From Epiperipatus broadwayi (lineage: Eukaryota > Onychophora > Udeonychophora > Euonychophora > Peripatidae), in assembly GCA_028023455.1 (NCBI GenBank), contig JAQFVV010006639.1, positions 196,001-260,000 of the forward strand: a stretch of DNA of 64,000 bases, given 5' to 3'. The notes beneath the pieces were generated by a model that saw nothing but the letters and a program-made list of their open reading frames with translations, had not been told where the DNA came from and ran no database searches. Of this stretch, positions 49,516-64,000 are shown in pieces. The translations under genes and the position numbers were made by a program. Every line of letters starts with the position of its first letter. Within the stretch, counting starts at the first letter, position 1.

Positions 49516-50840
49516 ATACAGTATTGATGTTCTTTTGTCTGTATTGATTAAGAAAAATTCTTTATCAAAAAATAAAATTAAGGTAATTAAAGATTCGCTT
49601 TTGTTATTGGAAGATTCTATGTATTTTACTTATAAAGGTAATTTTTATAAGATTAAGGAAGGGTGGATAATAGGTTATATTATTTCTCCTTTAGTATGTT
49701 CAGTTTATATTAGTTTTATGGAAGAGGAAATTATTATTAAAAATAATTGTTTATATGTAAAATTATTTGTCAGATATGTTGATGATTGTTTATTTGTAGT
49801 TGAGAATGATAAATTGAAGGAATTTGTAAATGAGTTTAATTGTTTTGATCCTTCTATAAAATTTGTGTTAGAAGGAGGGGGGTTAGATTTTGGTAAGTAA
49901 AATTTTTAGATCTTTTGGTGATTAGAAATGTAGAAACTAATTGTTTATTGTGCAGTCATTTAGTTAAAAGTAAAGAATTAAGATCTATAATTAAACCTGA
50001 TAGCTATCAGTCTGTATCTCATAAAGTAGCTGCTTTAAGGAATTATTGTCATAGGAATATTAAATAAAACATTTCTAGTGGGGTAGCTTTGTTTCATAAA
50101 TATCAATTTTATAAAGATTACTTGAGTGTTGGATACTCTGATAAATTTGTTAAAAGTATTTTATTTAATAGTAATATTTGTAAGGATGTAAAGGTTAAAG
50201 AAAAATATGATTTTATTTCTTTGCCATTTAAATTGTCTTCTTATAAAATTGTGTGTAGAAATAGTAAATTGTTTGGAAATAAGAAAATTGCTTGGAAAAG
50301 GGGTGTTACATTGAATAATTTATTAAATAATACAAAAAAAGTTTTTGATAGAAAGACTATTCCTGGTGTAGTATATTTTATTCCTTGTTTATTTTGTAAG
50401 AAGGTTTACATAGGTCAGAGTAGTTTGAGTTTAAATGAAAGAATAAAGGTTCATAAAAGTAGAGTTAAAAATAGATATTTTAGTTCTGCTTTGTATGTCC
50501 ATGAAAAAGATACAGGCCACACTATTGATTTTGATGAAGCTAAGGTTGTCTTCTTTGAGAGAAATGAGATCAAAAGAAGAATTAAAGAGTCTTTATTATT
50601 GAAAATTTATTATTCTGAAGCAATTAACTTATTTAAGAGTTCTTTTAATATTAAGGGTGGATGGGAAGTGAATGGATTTGTGGGTAGTTTTTAATAGTAT
50701 ATATATTGTGTAGTTTTTTTGTACTTCTTTACACTTGAGAAGTCTGCTTGTAGCAGGGAAACCTTAGGTTGTGTTTTAATACTATTTTTATGCTGGTCTG
50801 GTTTAATTTTGTTTTTGGGGTAGTTTTGATTTTATATTGA
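49516..50840 (+). pseudogene. Penelope-like element, plus copy (broken)
   Basis: First frame 49,535-49,900: reverse transcriptase fragment with the catalytic YVDD at 49,775-49,786 (residues 81-84). A one-base deletion near 49,898 relative to the mirror copy shifts the frame, and a TAA follows near 50,065. Second frame 50,089-50,694: linker, then a GIY-YIG endonuclease with VVYFIPC (from residue 94), paired Cys100 and Cys103, and YIGQ (107-110), followed by LNERIKVHKSR. This matches the Penelope class with an added Cys pair. Stop at 50,692-50,694, then the 3' untranslated region to about 50,840. The N-terminus is missing, as in the mirror copy. Confidence 0.88.
50731..50774 (+). ncRNA. PLE 3' hammerhead-like motif, U3-A8 variant
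   Basis: Stem I ACAC (50,731-50,734) with GTGT (50,771-50,774), core TTGAGAA (50,735-50,741), stem II CTGC/GCAG with loop TTGTA, GAAA (50,758-50,761), stem III ACC/GGT with loop TTA, cleavage-site base T50770. The consensus core is CUGANGA. Here both members of the C3-G8 pair are changed, to U and A, so the pair is preserved. It begins 36 bp after the endonuclease stop codon. Confidence 0.5.
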
Positions 50841-50879
50841 CTAGTTTAGCTTTATGCTTGTAATGTTTATATATATATA

Positions 50880-52985
50880 TATATTGTAACGATATATAAA
50901 TATGTCGTTACATTAAATTGAAATAAAAACTTTTAAGTTCGCATATAAAAATAAGTGTATTAAAAAGAAAAAAAAACTAAACGCTAAAAGTAAAATGTTT
51001 GTTAAATGTATATATTCGCACAGATGCTAAACTTTAAAAATATTTTTTCCATAAACAAAAAAAAAAAAAGTATTTGAACGTATTTTTTTTAATAAAAAAA
51101 TACAAGATTGAAATATAAAAATATTTTAATAAAAAAATAACGTAAGTTAAAATAAAAACAGGTATTAATTAATTCCTGTAATCTATAAATGGAAATGATT
51201 GTTTATTAATTATCTAAAAGCTGTTTAATTAAAAAGTCACTAGCTCAGTGGAGACACAGAGATAAAAATCTATAAATTTTATATCTTAAATATAAAGGAA
51301 TAAAAGTCACTGCCAGAAATTAACACATATTAATATTTATTTACGCACATATAAAATAACATTTAAATTTTGAGGAATAAGTTTAACATTTTAGATTTTT
51401 ATATTAACTTTTAATTTTACATTTAACTAAGTTTCAATGAGTTTAATATTTTATTTAGATAGTCAAGTATGAATAGACTACATAGATCTGCATTTGAAAA
51501 GAAAATATTCTTCCCTGATTTAACCTTAGGCAACAAATTTCGCAACCAAACTGGCGCCAATCCATCTGATACATTCATGTATTCAATGTAGCATGATACG
51601 ACAACACAAAATACTATACTGTCAGGAAACGTACATCTGAACAATAAGTAGAAATAGAGAAGACATTGACTCTCGACCAACAGGAATGTGACATCTGTTG
51701 GCAAGTAAAACAATAAACAAAAAACTCCATAGGAATGGACTGCGGTCTTCTGCCGACTTACAAACCCATCCATAGGCAAACAGAGGGTGTGTGGCGTATA
51801 TCTATAATCCTGCCCGTAGTGAACCTCATACTACATCTACTAATTACACAAATATATCCAATCCATTGAATCAATTCAACTACGAAATGAAAAACCTAAG
51901 ATTACCCTCCCTTAATATAACTTTACAAAACTATATAGCCATTCACGCCCGACTTAAATTTAACATTTAAATACGTTCACACAAATGCATTTTATAAAAT
52001 TTGTTTTAAAATGTTGAGTACAGATCAGCTGCACAGATTCCACGGTCAAAAACATTCCAAATTAAACACAACCGATCAAAATACAAAGTCATCGATAAAC
52101 GTCACTTGAATAGGGAATATACAAATCCCATCAGCATTCATCGTAAGATGCTTGCAGTGATATCATTGACATATATTCTAATCGAATGTGAAAACCACAA
52201 CATTATCAACCGCTAACGAATCTATGCAACGTCTATACCCAACCTTAAATTTCCTCATTTAAAATTTAAACAATAAATATTAATACAAATAAATAATAAA
52301 TGGAAATGATTTTTTTATCAAACGCAAACATATATAAAATTACACATTATCAATTGAGTTGACACATAAGTCAGAGAAAAGTTCTTTTTATAAAATTTAA
52401 ATTAACTTATCAATCTTTAAAGTTCTTAATTAATATTATGATTTTAACAATTGTTCAGTTCTATTGCTTACGGTAGAAGAGTCCCTGTTCCCGTTGGCAA
52501 TTCCCACAGAGACTTTCCTGGAAGACCGGTCTGATATTTTGGAGGTAGCATTAGCTGGTTCTGTTCTGGTATCACAGTCTTTGCATTTTTAAAATGAGTG
52601 AGTGAGGACAACAAGTGCGTCTTGTCGTTCGACTCACCAAAATCAAGTTGGAAAAAACTGACTGGAACTCAATATTTTTTCTTTTTATAGTCCTCCTATG
52701 GATTCCATGAACAAAAACGTCACTGTTCTGTTTTTTCGTTATGGTCCGGGCCTTTATTTGCTTCCATTGGTCAAGCTAAAATCTCTTTCTTCTCTTATCT
52801 AACTTTTCATCTGACTTTTTAATTAAACAGCTTTTAGATAATTAATAAACAATCATTTCCATTTATAGATTACAGGAATTAATTAATACCTGTTTTTATT
52901 TTAACTTACGTTATTTTTTTATTAAAATATTTTTATATTTCAATTTTGTATTTTTTTATTAAAAAAAATACGTTCAAATACTTTT
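50880..52985 (-). mobile_element. Element E copy 5 with inverted end
   Basis: 51,236-52,985 follows copy 1. The first ~350 bp (50,885-51,236) is an inverted copy of the far end, matching 52,813-52,985 in reverse complement (AGCTGTTTAATTAAAAAG and CTTTTTAATTAAACAGCT). Copy 3 shows the same kind of event at the opposite end. Confidence 0.8.
52681..52722 (-). promoter_or_regulatory. CRE-like site and TATA box of element E copy 5
   Basis: Minus strand TGACGT (52,717-52,722) lies 27 bases upstream of TATAAAAAG (52,681-52,689). Arrangement and spacing match copy 1 although the intervening bases differ. Confidence 0.5.
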
Positions 52986-53167
52986 TTATATATATATAAG
53001 CTTAACATAAAAAAAGTTAGTTAAATGTAAACAGAGATGAAAAATAAATAATATATAAAAATATACATGTAAGCATAGGAAGAACGAATATATACATAAC
53101 TTTATACATAAAACCATCAAACATCATATGATCACCATTTCTTATACATAACTTTATACATATGTAT

Positions 53168-53580
<413 letters not shown>

Positions 53581-53950
53581 TTAGACTTTCAAGCTCCTTT
53601 AGTCATCCACTCTATCTTATACAACCAATACACATAAGCACATACATGCGAAAAAGATAAATGATCTTCAATATCAATATTTCATGCTGAACCAACACTT
53701 ATCAATTGGTCCGGAACATGATCTCCCACACATATATATATAATTAGTGCTTGGTTTATATATGTGTGTGTTTATTTTATATATGTGTGTGGGAGATGAT
53801 GATCCAACCAACCAATGAGGGCTGAATGTATATTGGAGATCATTCATCTTTTTTGCATGTATGTGGTCACATTGGTCATATAAGATAGAGTGGATGACTA
53901 AAGGCAGCTTGAAAGTCTGGATTAAAATCCCCTCTAATTATATTTAACTT
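53581..53950. mobile_element. Family A palindromic element, compact decayed copy
   Basis: Both tRNA-like ends and both ribozyme regions are present, but the centre is reduced to a TATATATGTGTGTG hairpin. The left core reads TTGATAA and the right has lost stem II. It abuts the ATCT array on the left and repeat F on the right. Confidence 0.7.
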
Positions 53951-53967
53951 AAAGTATATATATATAT

Positions 53968-56900
53968 ATTCTAACCTCCCCCCCCCCCGCGCATCCTTAC
54001 CCCAAAAAATATTGTTTATAATGAATATTCCGGGTTCTAGTTCAGTTAACAAATAAATAAATGAAATATTCAGCATTGATTAAAATGATTACTAGCTCTA
54101 ATTTCTAAAATACAAATACGGTTCAATTTTTAAAATGAATTAATAAATATTTACTATTTTCATGAGACATGGAGTGACAATACGGGGAACGAGATAGACT
54201 ACATTGAGATATTATCCACACGATACTACCTCAATGGCATAAGAACACTATTCCCCCTTTTTACTATACCAAATAACTAACTCATAGTATTCTTACGACT
54301 TTCTGAGCTCTATTCACTACGATTAAAATAATAATCATATTTTAATCTTCTTTATAACAAGAATCTAGCTCAATTAAATAAAATGAAGTAAAATAAAACA
54401 AAATAAAATCTCAGGTTCATAAATTGTATCCTAACTGATTTAAAATTTCGGTAGTAAAATATGAAAAGGGAATTTTATGTCATAATCTACTACACAGCAA
54501 CTAACAATAATAAAATAATAATAACAATAATAATATAATATATAATCTTAGTTCTTCCTAAATGAAATAAATAAATACGTACGTGGTAGTATTTTAATAA
54601 TCTGACAACAGAATACGTGTGGCAACATTAGCATATAATTTAATGTAATATTGTGGCAACCAACTTATGACCAATAAATAATATAAAATTATGATTTTTT
54701 AATTTTAACATACCAATAAATTCTCAAAATTATTATAACACTTTTATGTTTACCTTTTGTGCAAAATCTATATGTCTGTTTCAATTATAAATGTATCGTG
54801 ATTTCATGCATCCATGTGGAGAAATAACAACGCGGACACAAAACTTTAAAATAAATTTAAAACAAAGTTTATTAACAACATAAATAAATTAACAATATTT
54901 TTACACTATATACATTGGATATCCCTTACTCTCCTATCTCAACTTAGTTTATTAGTTTATAAAATGAAACCAAAATACTATTTATTTTTCCTAGTTAAAT
55001 CTTATCTTTTTAACACTTAAGAAAATACAGTATTATTATTTGATTTATTATTATGGTTAGCTTGTTACAAAATGCATTTCTTATATGCTTATCACAAACA
55101 CTTTCATCCCTAATATTGTTAAAATTATATTTTTTTTTTACAAAATTTACATTCGTAGTAAAAATTCTACAAAATAATAAAACTCTAGTTTTATATTGGT
55201 TGTATGGAATCTTACAAAGTCAAAACATTGTTCTACATTCGGTATTAGGTTTTTTATTGTTCATTATCCGATGTTTATTAATCCTAATATTCTCATTTAA
55301 CCCTTACTTCAGATGATATAATTACAACTATTACTATACCATGCACAAGTATATGTTTATTATACCTTATTGAACTATTTTCTTAATAAATATGCAATAC
55401 TTATTTTCTAAATATTATTTTAACAAAACAATTCATTCAAATTTTATTATCACTTTTAAATACTTGGTTTAGATTTCTTTTTAAAAAATCTTATATTCAT
55501 TTCCGAATTAATTTTACAATGTATTATATGATTCTTTCTCTCTTTATGATATTTTGGACTTTCAATTTTAAAGTTACACAATACAATACATTCCAGCAAA
55601 TAAACTATTCTTACATAAACGATAACATATCTTCAGTTCTATTTTATTCATTATTTCCTTGAAAATATCTGTCTGACCGATGCAGATTCACAAAATAAGG
55701 ATAGCGAAGATAGATGCATAGGATCAAAATACAACTAGAATATTACTCGTCATAAACCTTGACAATCATGGCACAGTGAATTAAAAGACACTATAGAGGA
55801 GTGACCTTTATCTGTCTACCAACCTCTATTATAGGAACGATGTTAAAGCTATTTCTTCAGCTTTATTCTAACATCAAAAGTTTAAAGATATGCAAAAAAC
55901 ACTGTCCAAACTATATGTGTTCAGTCATAGGACTTACTTAACTATACTAAACCACACAAAACTAAATATGATCCAAATCCTTTATTTTCCTATTTCTTAA
56001 AAAAAAAAAACATCATCTTGGTTTCCTCTCCACTAGTACTTCCAAGTCACTATCCGATCTTATTTCTGAAGATTTTTCTATACTGTACATCGACAAATAC
56101 ATATCTGCATTTCTAACAATAATAAAATTCATTTATTTCAAAAACTATTCCACTGTTCTATAAGAAAATCTTTCCTCATATATTTAATCATATACAAACT
56201 ATTTTAAAATATCTGAATACTTTATCACATGAAAGTTCAAAAGAATCACACAATTGCTCTGTTAAATTATATTATTAATATACTTTAAATAAATTATTGC
56301 ATGCATATTCCGAATTACTCCTATCTCATTATATGTTAAAAATGTTGTATAAAATGTGTACATATAATTTAAACTTTCACACTTCATTCTTAATCAATAG
56401 ATGATCTAAAAAAAATACATTATGCATTATAAATAAATATCAAAATTACCAAACGATCTTTATCTTCTCGATCGCGTTCCGTAGGCTTTACCATCCCATT
56501 GATCCTTGTAGATATAATATTCACATCCATACACTTTATTTTAAACAATATTACTAAATTTATGTTTATATGTTTTCCCTAATCTCACATAACATTTTAT
56601 ATTCTAAAATAAATTAGTAAAATATTTAAACTATATTTACTGTACTTCTTTATCAAACTTTCTTGAAAACCGTTCATATTAAAGCTAAAAAAAAAATGTT
56701 TATTATTTCTTCTTCAGTCACTTAATGTTCTATTTTAAGGCAAAACAATTATTGTTCTGTTTAATAAATATTCATAGATGACAATCCTTAGTTTTTCATA
56801 ATATTTAATACAATTATTAATTATGCTATTAGTTAATCACGTAAAGAAAAACGTCTACATATTCTCTTCTAATATTTTCTGCTAATATTTTCCCGTGCGA

Positions 56901-58525
56901 CTTTTATGATGCATCTTCTAGGTACTTTTATTTAAATATTCAGTAAATTTTTTCTGTCTCCATGGATCCATTTTATTAAGTATATTAGATTTATATTTTC
57001 CAATTTCTCTTAGAGAAAGTTTTTCTGTTCTTTTTTTTTTTCATAAAAAAAATAATGACTCTTTCATATTATTATTCGGTAAATTTTCCTTTCTTTTAAA
57101 GTTCTGGTAACTATATACTTTGTAATGTTTCCTTTAAAAAGGACAAACATTTTTTTTTCTCATTATAACTTTTACATAATTCTTTATAATATACAGCATC
57201 TTAATTTTCCCATAGAGAAGAATAAAAAAAAACTTTAGAGTAGCCTTATAAATTTGTGCGTCATAATTTTTTCCTGACGGCAAATAACTTCTCTTTTAAG
57301 TTTTCGTATAGCGTCCTAATTATATTCCTCTGAGTTACAATAATAAGTTTTTGGTTGAGCATAAATAAAGCTGTATCTAGGCACTTTACAAATATTTTTC
57401 CTTTAGCAATATTTTTAGGTATTTTTTCCTTTAGTACTTCCATTTTTTACTGCAAGGTTTTGGCTAAACTTGAATAAAATCACTGGCAAGAAAACTTTTA
57501 AAAAATTAGCCCTTCATGTAAAGGCAGTCAAAATATTATATGTTAAAAAAAACTTTTAAAATAAATACAAAATTTTAAAATTATATCACTTTTCTAGCTT
57601 ACGGTCTTATCCAGCTAAAAAAATGTTACTTCCTCCTTCACTTACACATAACTTTTTTTTCCGCTTCATCTAATTCTTATATTTTGTCTGCTAAATTACC
57701 TCCGTTGATTGGTTAATGACTTTTAGCGCGAACAAATTTACACATTTTAGTTTTATAATAAATTAAACCCTTTTAAAATAAAGAATTTATGATGTCATGT
57801 CTTAAATATTACTTAGAATAATATTTTTAAATTCAATTATAATTTTATCAAAATCATTTAAACTTTAAAAACAATTATTAAAACAACATTTAATATTTCA
57901 ACTTTTACTTTAAGGATCGATAGCAATTATATTTAGTTTTATAATTCACAAACTTTATTATTAGTCTAACAAGCGTGTGTGAAGGTATATAATATACAGT
58001 CACATGATTACTAACTTTAACAGATGATTTTTTAATTTAAGTCTCGGTCTAAATTACCAAAACTGATATATTTTATAAAAATTTGGAAAATAATTTAAAA
58101 ATGTAGAACCAAATATAATTCTCACCATCCTCAAGTTTATTTTTAAAATATATTAGATTAATTTTGACTATTAAATATAATTATAATATTACATATCGTT
58201 TAGATTTAATTTATTAGTTTTAAAATATTATACTCGAATTATTAATATACTTTTAACTATTTATAGCTGTGTTATTTTATATGGCCAGCTTTTACAACCA
58301 TAAGCAAGGATATCTTTAATCTTTATTTAACTGTTCCTTTTAAATAATCCATTACACTTTTATATACCAGGTATTTTCAGCTTTAAATTGTACTATAAAA
58401 TCTAATTATCCTACTATTATTTATATATCATACAAACATATCTTAAAATTTAAAATTTTTTAGCAATTGACCATTCTACCTTATTATGACCTATAGATAA
58501 GGGCACAATATATATATTTAAAACC
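53968..58525. repeat. Long non-coding repeat F, copy 2 (~4.6 kb)
   Basis: Homologous along its whole length to 16,428-21,470, with many small indels. A C-rich run interrupts the left edge at about 53,978-53,988. It is flanked on both sides by family A elements through TA-rich junctions. No protein frame is shared by the two copies. Confidence 0.75.
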
Positions 58526-58649
58526 AGGCACTCTTCATAAACCTGGGAGCTTAATTACAAGTATAGAAGATTTGAACTCAGATGTTCAAGCACCCTTCAA
58601 CCATCCACACTATCTCATACAACTGATACCTATGACCATACACATGTAG

Positions 58650-58722
58650 AAAAGATTAATAATCACCAATATACGTATTTCATGCTAAACCAGCACTCAT
58701 CAGTTGGTCCAGACTATCATCT
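58650..58722 (-). ncRNA. Type I hammerhead motif (family A, best copy)
   Basis: Minus strand: stem I CCAA (58,704-58,707) with TTGG (58,666-58,669), plus an outer AGAT/ATCT helix beyond an internal loop. Core CTGATGA (58,697-58,703), stem II GTGCT/AGCAT with loop GGTTT, GAAA (58,678-58,681), self-complementary ATACGTAT stem III, cleavage-site base A. The stem I internal loop facing the stem II loop is how natural hammerheads make their tertiary contact. The only departure is G-U at 10.1-11.1. Confidence 0.85.
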
Positions 58723-59394
58723 CTCACACATATATATAATCAATGCTCAGTTTATATTAAGATAGCAAATCTTCATACTTTAATGGACAGGCTTCAATCC
58801 ACTGCAACCTCCAACTTTTCAGCCATCCATATCATTAAAAATCTGATGATGAAAACTCAAAGCTTGTATCCTGTCCATCCCTCTTATATATATTTAATGG
58901 ATACTGTCCTATACACAAGGGGTCAGAGTGACTTCATGTCAACATGGGCATGGCAATAATATTTGCATAGCAAATCTTCATACTTTAGTGGACAGGCTTC
59001 AATCCAATCCACTGCAACCTCCAACTTTTCAGCCATTCATATCATTGAAAATCTGATGATGAAAACTCAAAGCTTGTATTCTGTCCATCCCTCTTATATG
59101 TATTTAATGGATACTGTCCTATACACGAGGGGTCAGAGTGTCTATATGTATTTAATGGATACTGTCCTATACACGAGGGGTCAGAGTGTCTTCATGTCAA
59201 CATGGGCATGGCAATAATATTGGCATCAGCATGGGATTTGAGTTTTCATCATCAGATTTTCAATGATATGGATGCCTGAATAGTTGGAGGTTGCAGTGGA
59301 TTGAAGCCTGTCCATTAAAGTATGAATATTTGCTATCTTAATATAAACTGAGCATTGATTATATATATGTGTGTGTGAGAGATGATAGTCTGGA

Positions 59395-59436
59395 CCAACT
59401 GATGAGTGCTGGTTTAGCATGAAATATGTATATTAG
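59395..59436 (+). ncRNA. Family A hammerhead motif, right arm
   Basis: CTGATGA (59,399-59,405), stem II as in the left arm, GAAA (59,421-59,424), ATATGTAT stem III. Stem I has one C-A mismatch (CCAA against TTAG). Confidence 0.65.
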
Positions 59437-59545
59437 TGATTATTAATCTTTTCTACATGTGTATGATCATATGTATCAGTTGTATGGGATAGTGTGGATG
59501 GTTGAAGGGTGCTTGAAAATCTGAGTTCAAATCCTCTATACTTAT

Positions 59546-59939
59546 ATATATATATATATATATATATACTATCACTTACTTTTGTATGCAAAAAAATAAA
59601 TATTTGTCAAAATATATATATATTTGCAAATAAATTAGATTTTAAGTGTCTCATAAATTGTCAATAATGAAATATTTGATATTTTACAATTAGCTTTCTA
59701 TGTGTTTATATATAGAATAATAAGTTACCCGTTAAAAATATTTACTATATGTGACAGTTTTAAAACTAATACCAATTTATTTATTATGAATTATGTATAC
59801 TGATATTAACGGATGCTATACAATCTTTAAATTTGTTTATAAAAAACGTTTCTTTAATTTTTCTCTTTCTGTGATATGGTTATTCACCCACTAATCTTGT
59901 GTGATCTAGATTATAGCAAAATTTTACATATAATTAAAA
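59546..59939. other. AT-rich spacer
   Basis: A TA run at ~59,545-59,567; otherwise nothing recognised. Confidence 0.5.
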
Positions 59940-63555
<3,616 letters not shown>

Positions 63556-63557
63556 AC

Positions 63558-63667
<110 letters not shown>

Positions 63668-64000
63668 ATGAGCTACATACAGAAAGTGAAACCATGATAT
63701 CCACTATATTTTATTTATAGTGCCTCTTGCCTACATCATGTGGCGCACATAGTAGCTCTCAATTTGTTGATAAGCTTTGATTACAATAGTATATTATTTA
63801 TTGAATTGCAACTGTACAATAGTTTTTCAGAGACCTATGTATAGATCACAAGGCTTTATAGTTAAAGAACAAATATAGTTATTAACAGTAAATGGAGAAA
63901 CACATTTGCATATGCATTTACTGTGCATGTTCCCTCGTTCACTCAAAAAATAAAAATAATGTAAAACTTACTTTACTACATCTTTAGTTTTTAAATTAAA
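63668..64000. other. Unremarkable sequence at the window edge
   Basis: Nothing recognised. Confidence 0.5.

Larger units (their letters stand above)
58550..59545. mobile_element. Family A palindromic element, expanded centre
   Basis: Arms with tRNA-like end and hammerhead at both sides (left minus, right plus) enclose a centre enlarged by direct repeats. A ~60-bp module with AATGGATACTGTCCTATACA occurs three times (about 58,899, 59,107 and 59,152). The block TCCACTGCAACCTCCAACTT occurs near 58,798 and 59,008. Confidence 0.8.

Overview
The window is AT-rich metazoan DNA without any convincing intact host gene. It is filled with degenerate mobile elements, foldback (palindromic) repeats, tRNA-derived short elements and very long tetranucleotide microsatellites. 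tRNA-derived SINEs, Penelope-like elements (PLEs) with a GIY-YIG endonuclease and kilobase GATA/ATCT arrays suggest an invertebrate, plausibly a mollusc and perhaps a cephalopod. The organism is an inference; nothing here is diagnostic.

The main result is a dense set of type I hammerhead ribozyme (HHR) motifs in several repeat families that otherwise look unrelated. (A) A palindromic element with a tRNA-like A/B-box end in each arm carries an HHR just inside each tRNA-like end (best copies at 27.6, 33.1 and 58.7 kb). (B) A foldback/tandem element with a monomer of about 457 bp carries an HHR (1.0, 32.2 and 39.2 kb). (C) A roughly 401-bp tandem satellite at 27.8-29.8 kb has one HHR per full monomer, at exact 401-bp spacing on the plus strand. 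(D) The 3' untranslated region of the PLE copies (30.1, 48.2 and 50.7 kb) folds like an HHR, but the C3-G8 core pair is replaced by U3-A8. All share open stem I, a small stem II and a tiny self-complementary stem III, the architecture known from animal retrozymes and PLE ribozymes.

Layout. 0-7.5 kb: foldback B, a tandem/inverted repeat, a terminal-inverted-repeat element holding a tRNA-derived SINE, and a TATA-containing LTR-like patch. 7.5-15 kb: a PLE-type foldback, then three copies of a roughly 2-kb non-coding element (E), two of them with a conserved CRE-like site. 16.4-21.5 kb: a 5-kb non-coding repeat (F), whose second copy lies at 54.0-58.5 kb. 21.6-25.8 kb: a truncated E, two foldbacks and an ATCT array. 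26.6-34 kb: the ribozyme-rich core with family A, the satellite, a PLE remnant and family B. 35-41.8 kb: nested foldbacks, a SINE, family B in tandem, then quiet AT-rich DNA. 41.9-43.1 kb: the only GC-richer, CpG-containing, coding-like patch. 48.2-50.8 kb: two broken PLE copies head to head. 50.9-59.5 kb: E, microsatellite, A, F and A. 59.9-61.5 kb: a 1.6-kb GATA array with an internal ~512-bp duplication.

My reading (inference) is that this is a community of non-autonomous, ribozyme-bearing retroelements. Their transcripts would self-cleave into unit-length RNAs, and PLE-type reverse transcriptase acting in trans would be the likely mobiliser. Almost every family also occurs as inverted duplications, so inverted joining seems intrinsic to how these elements insert or rearrange.
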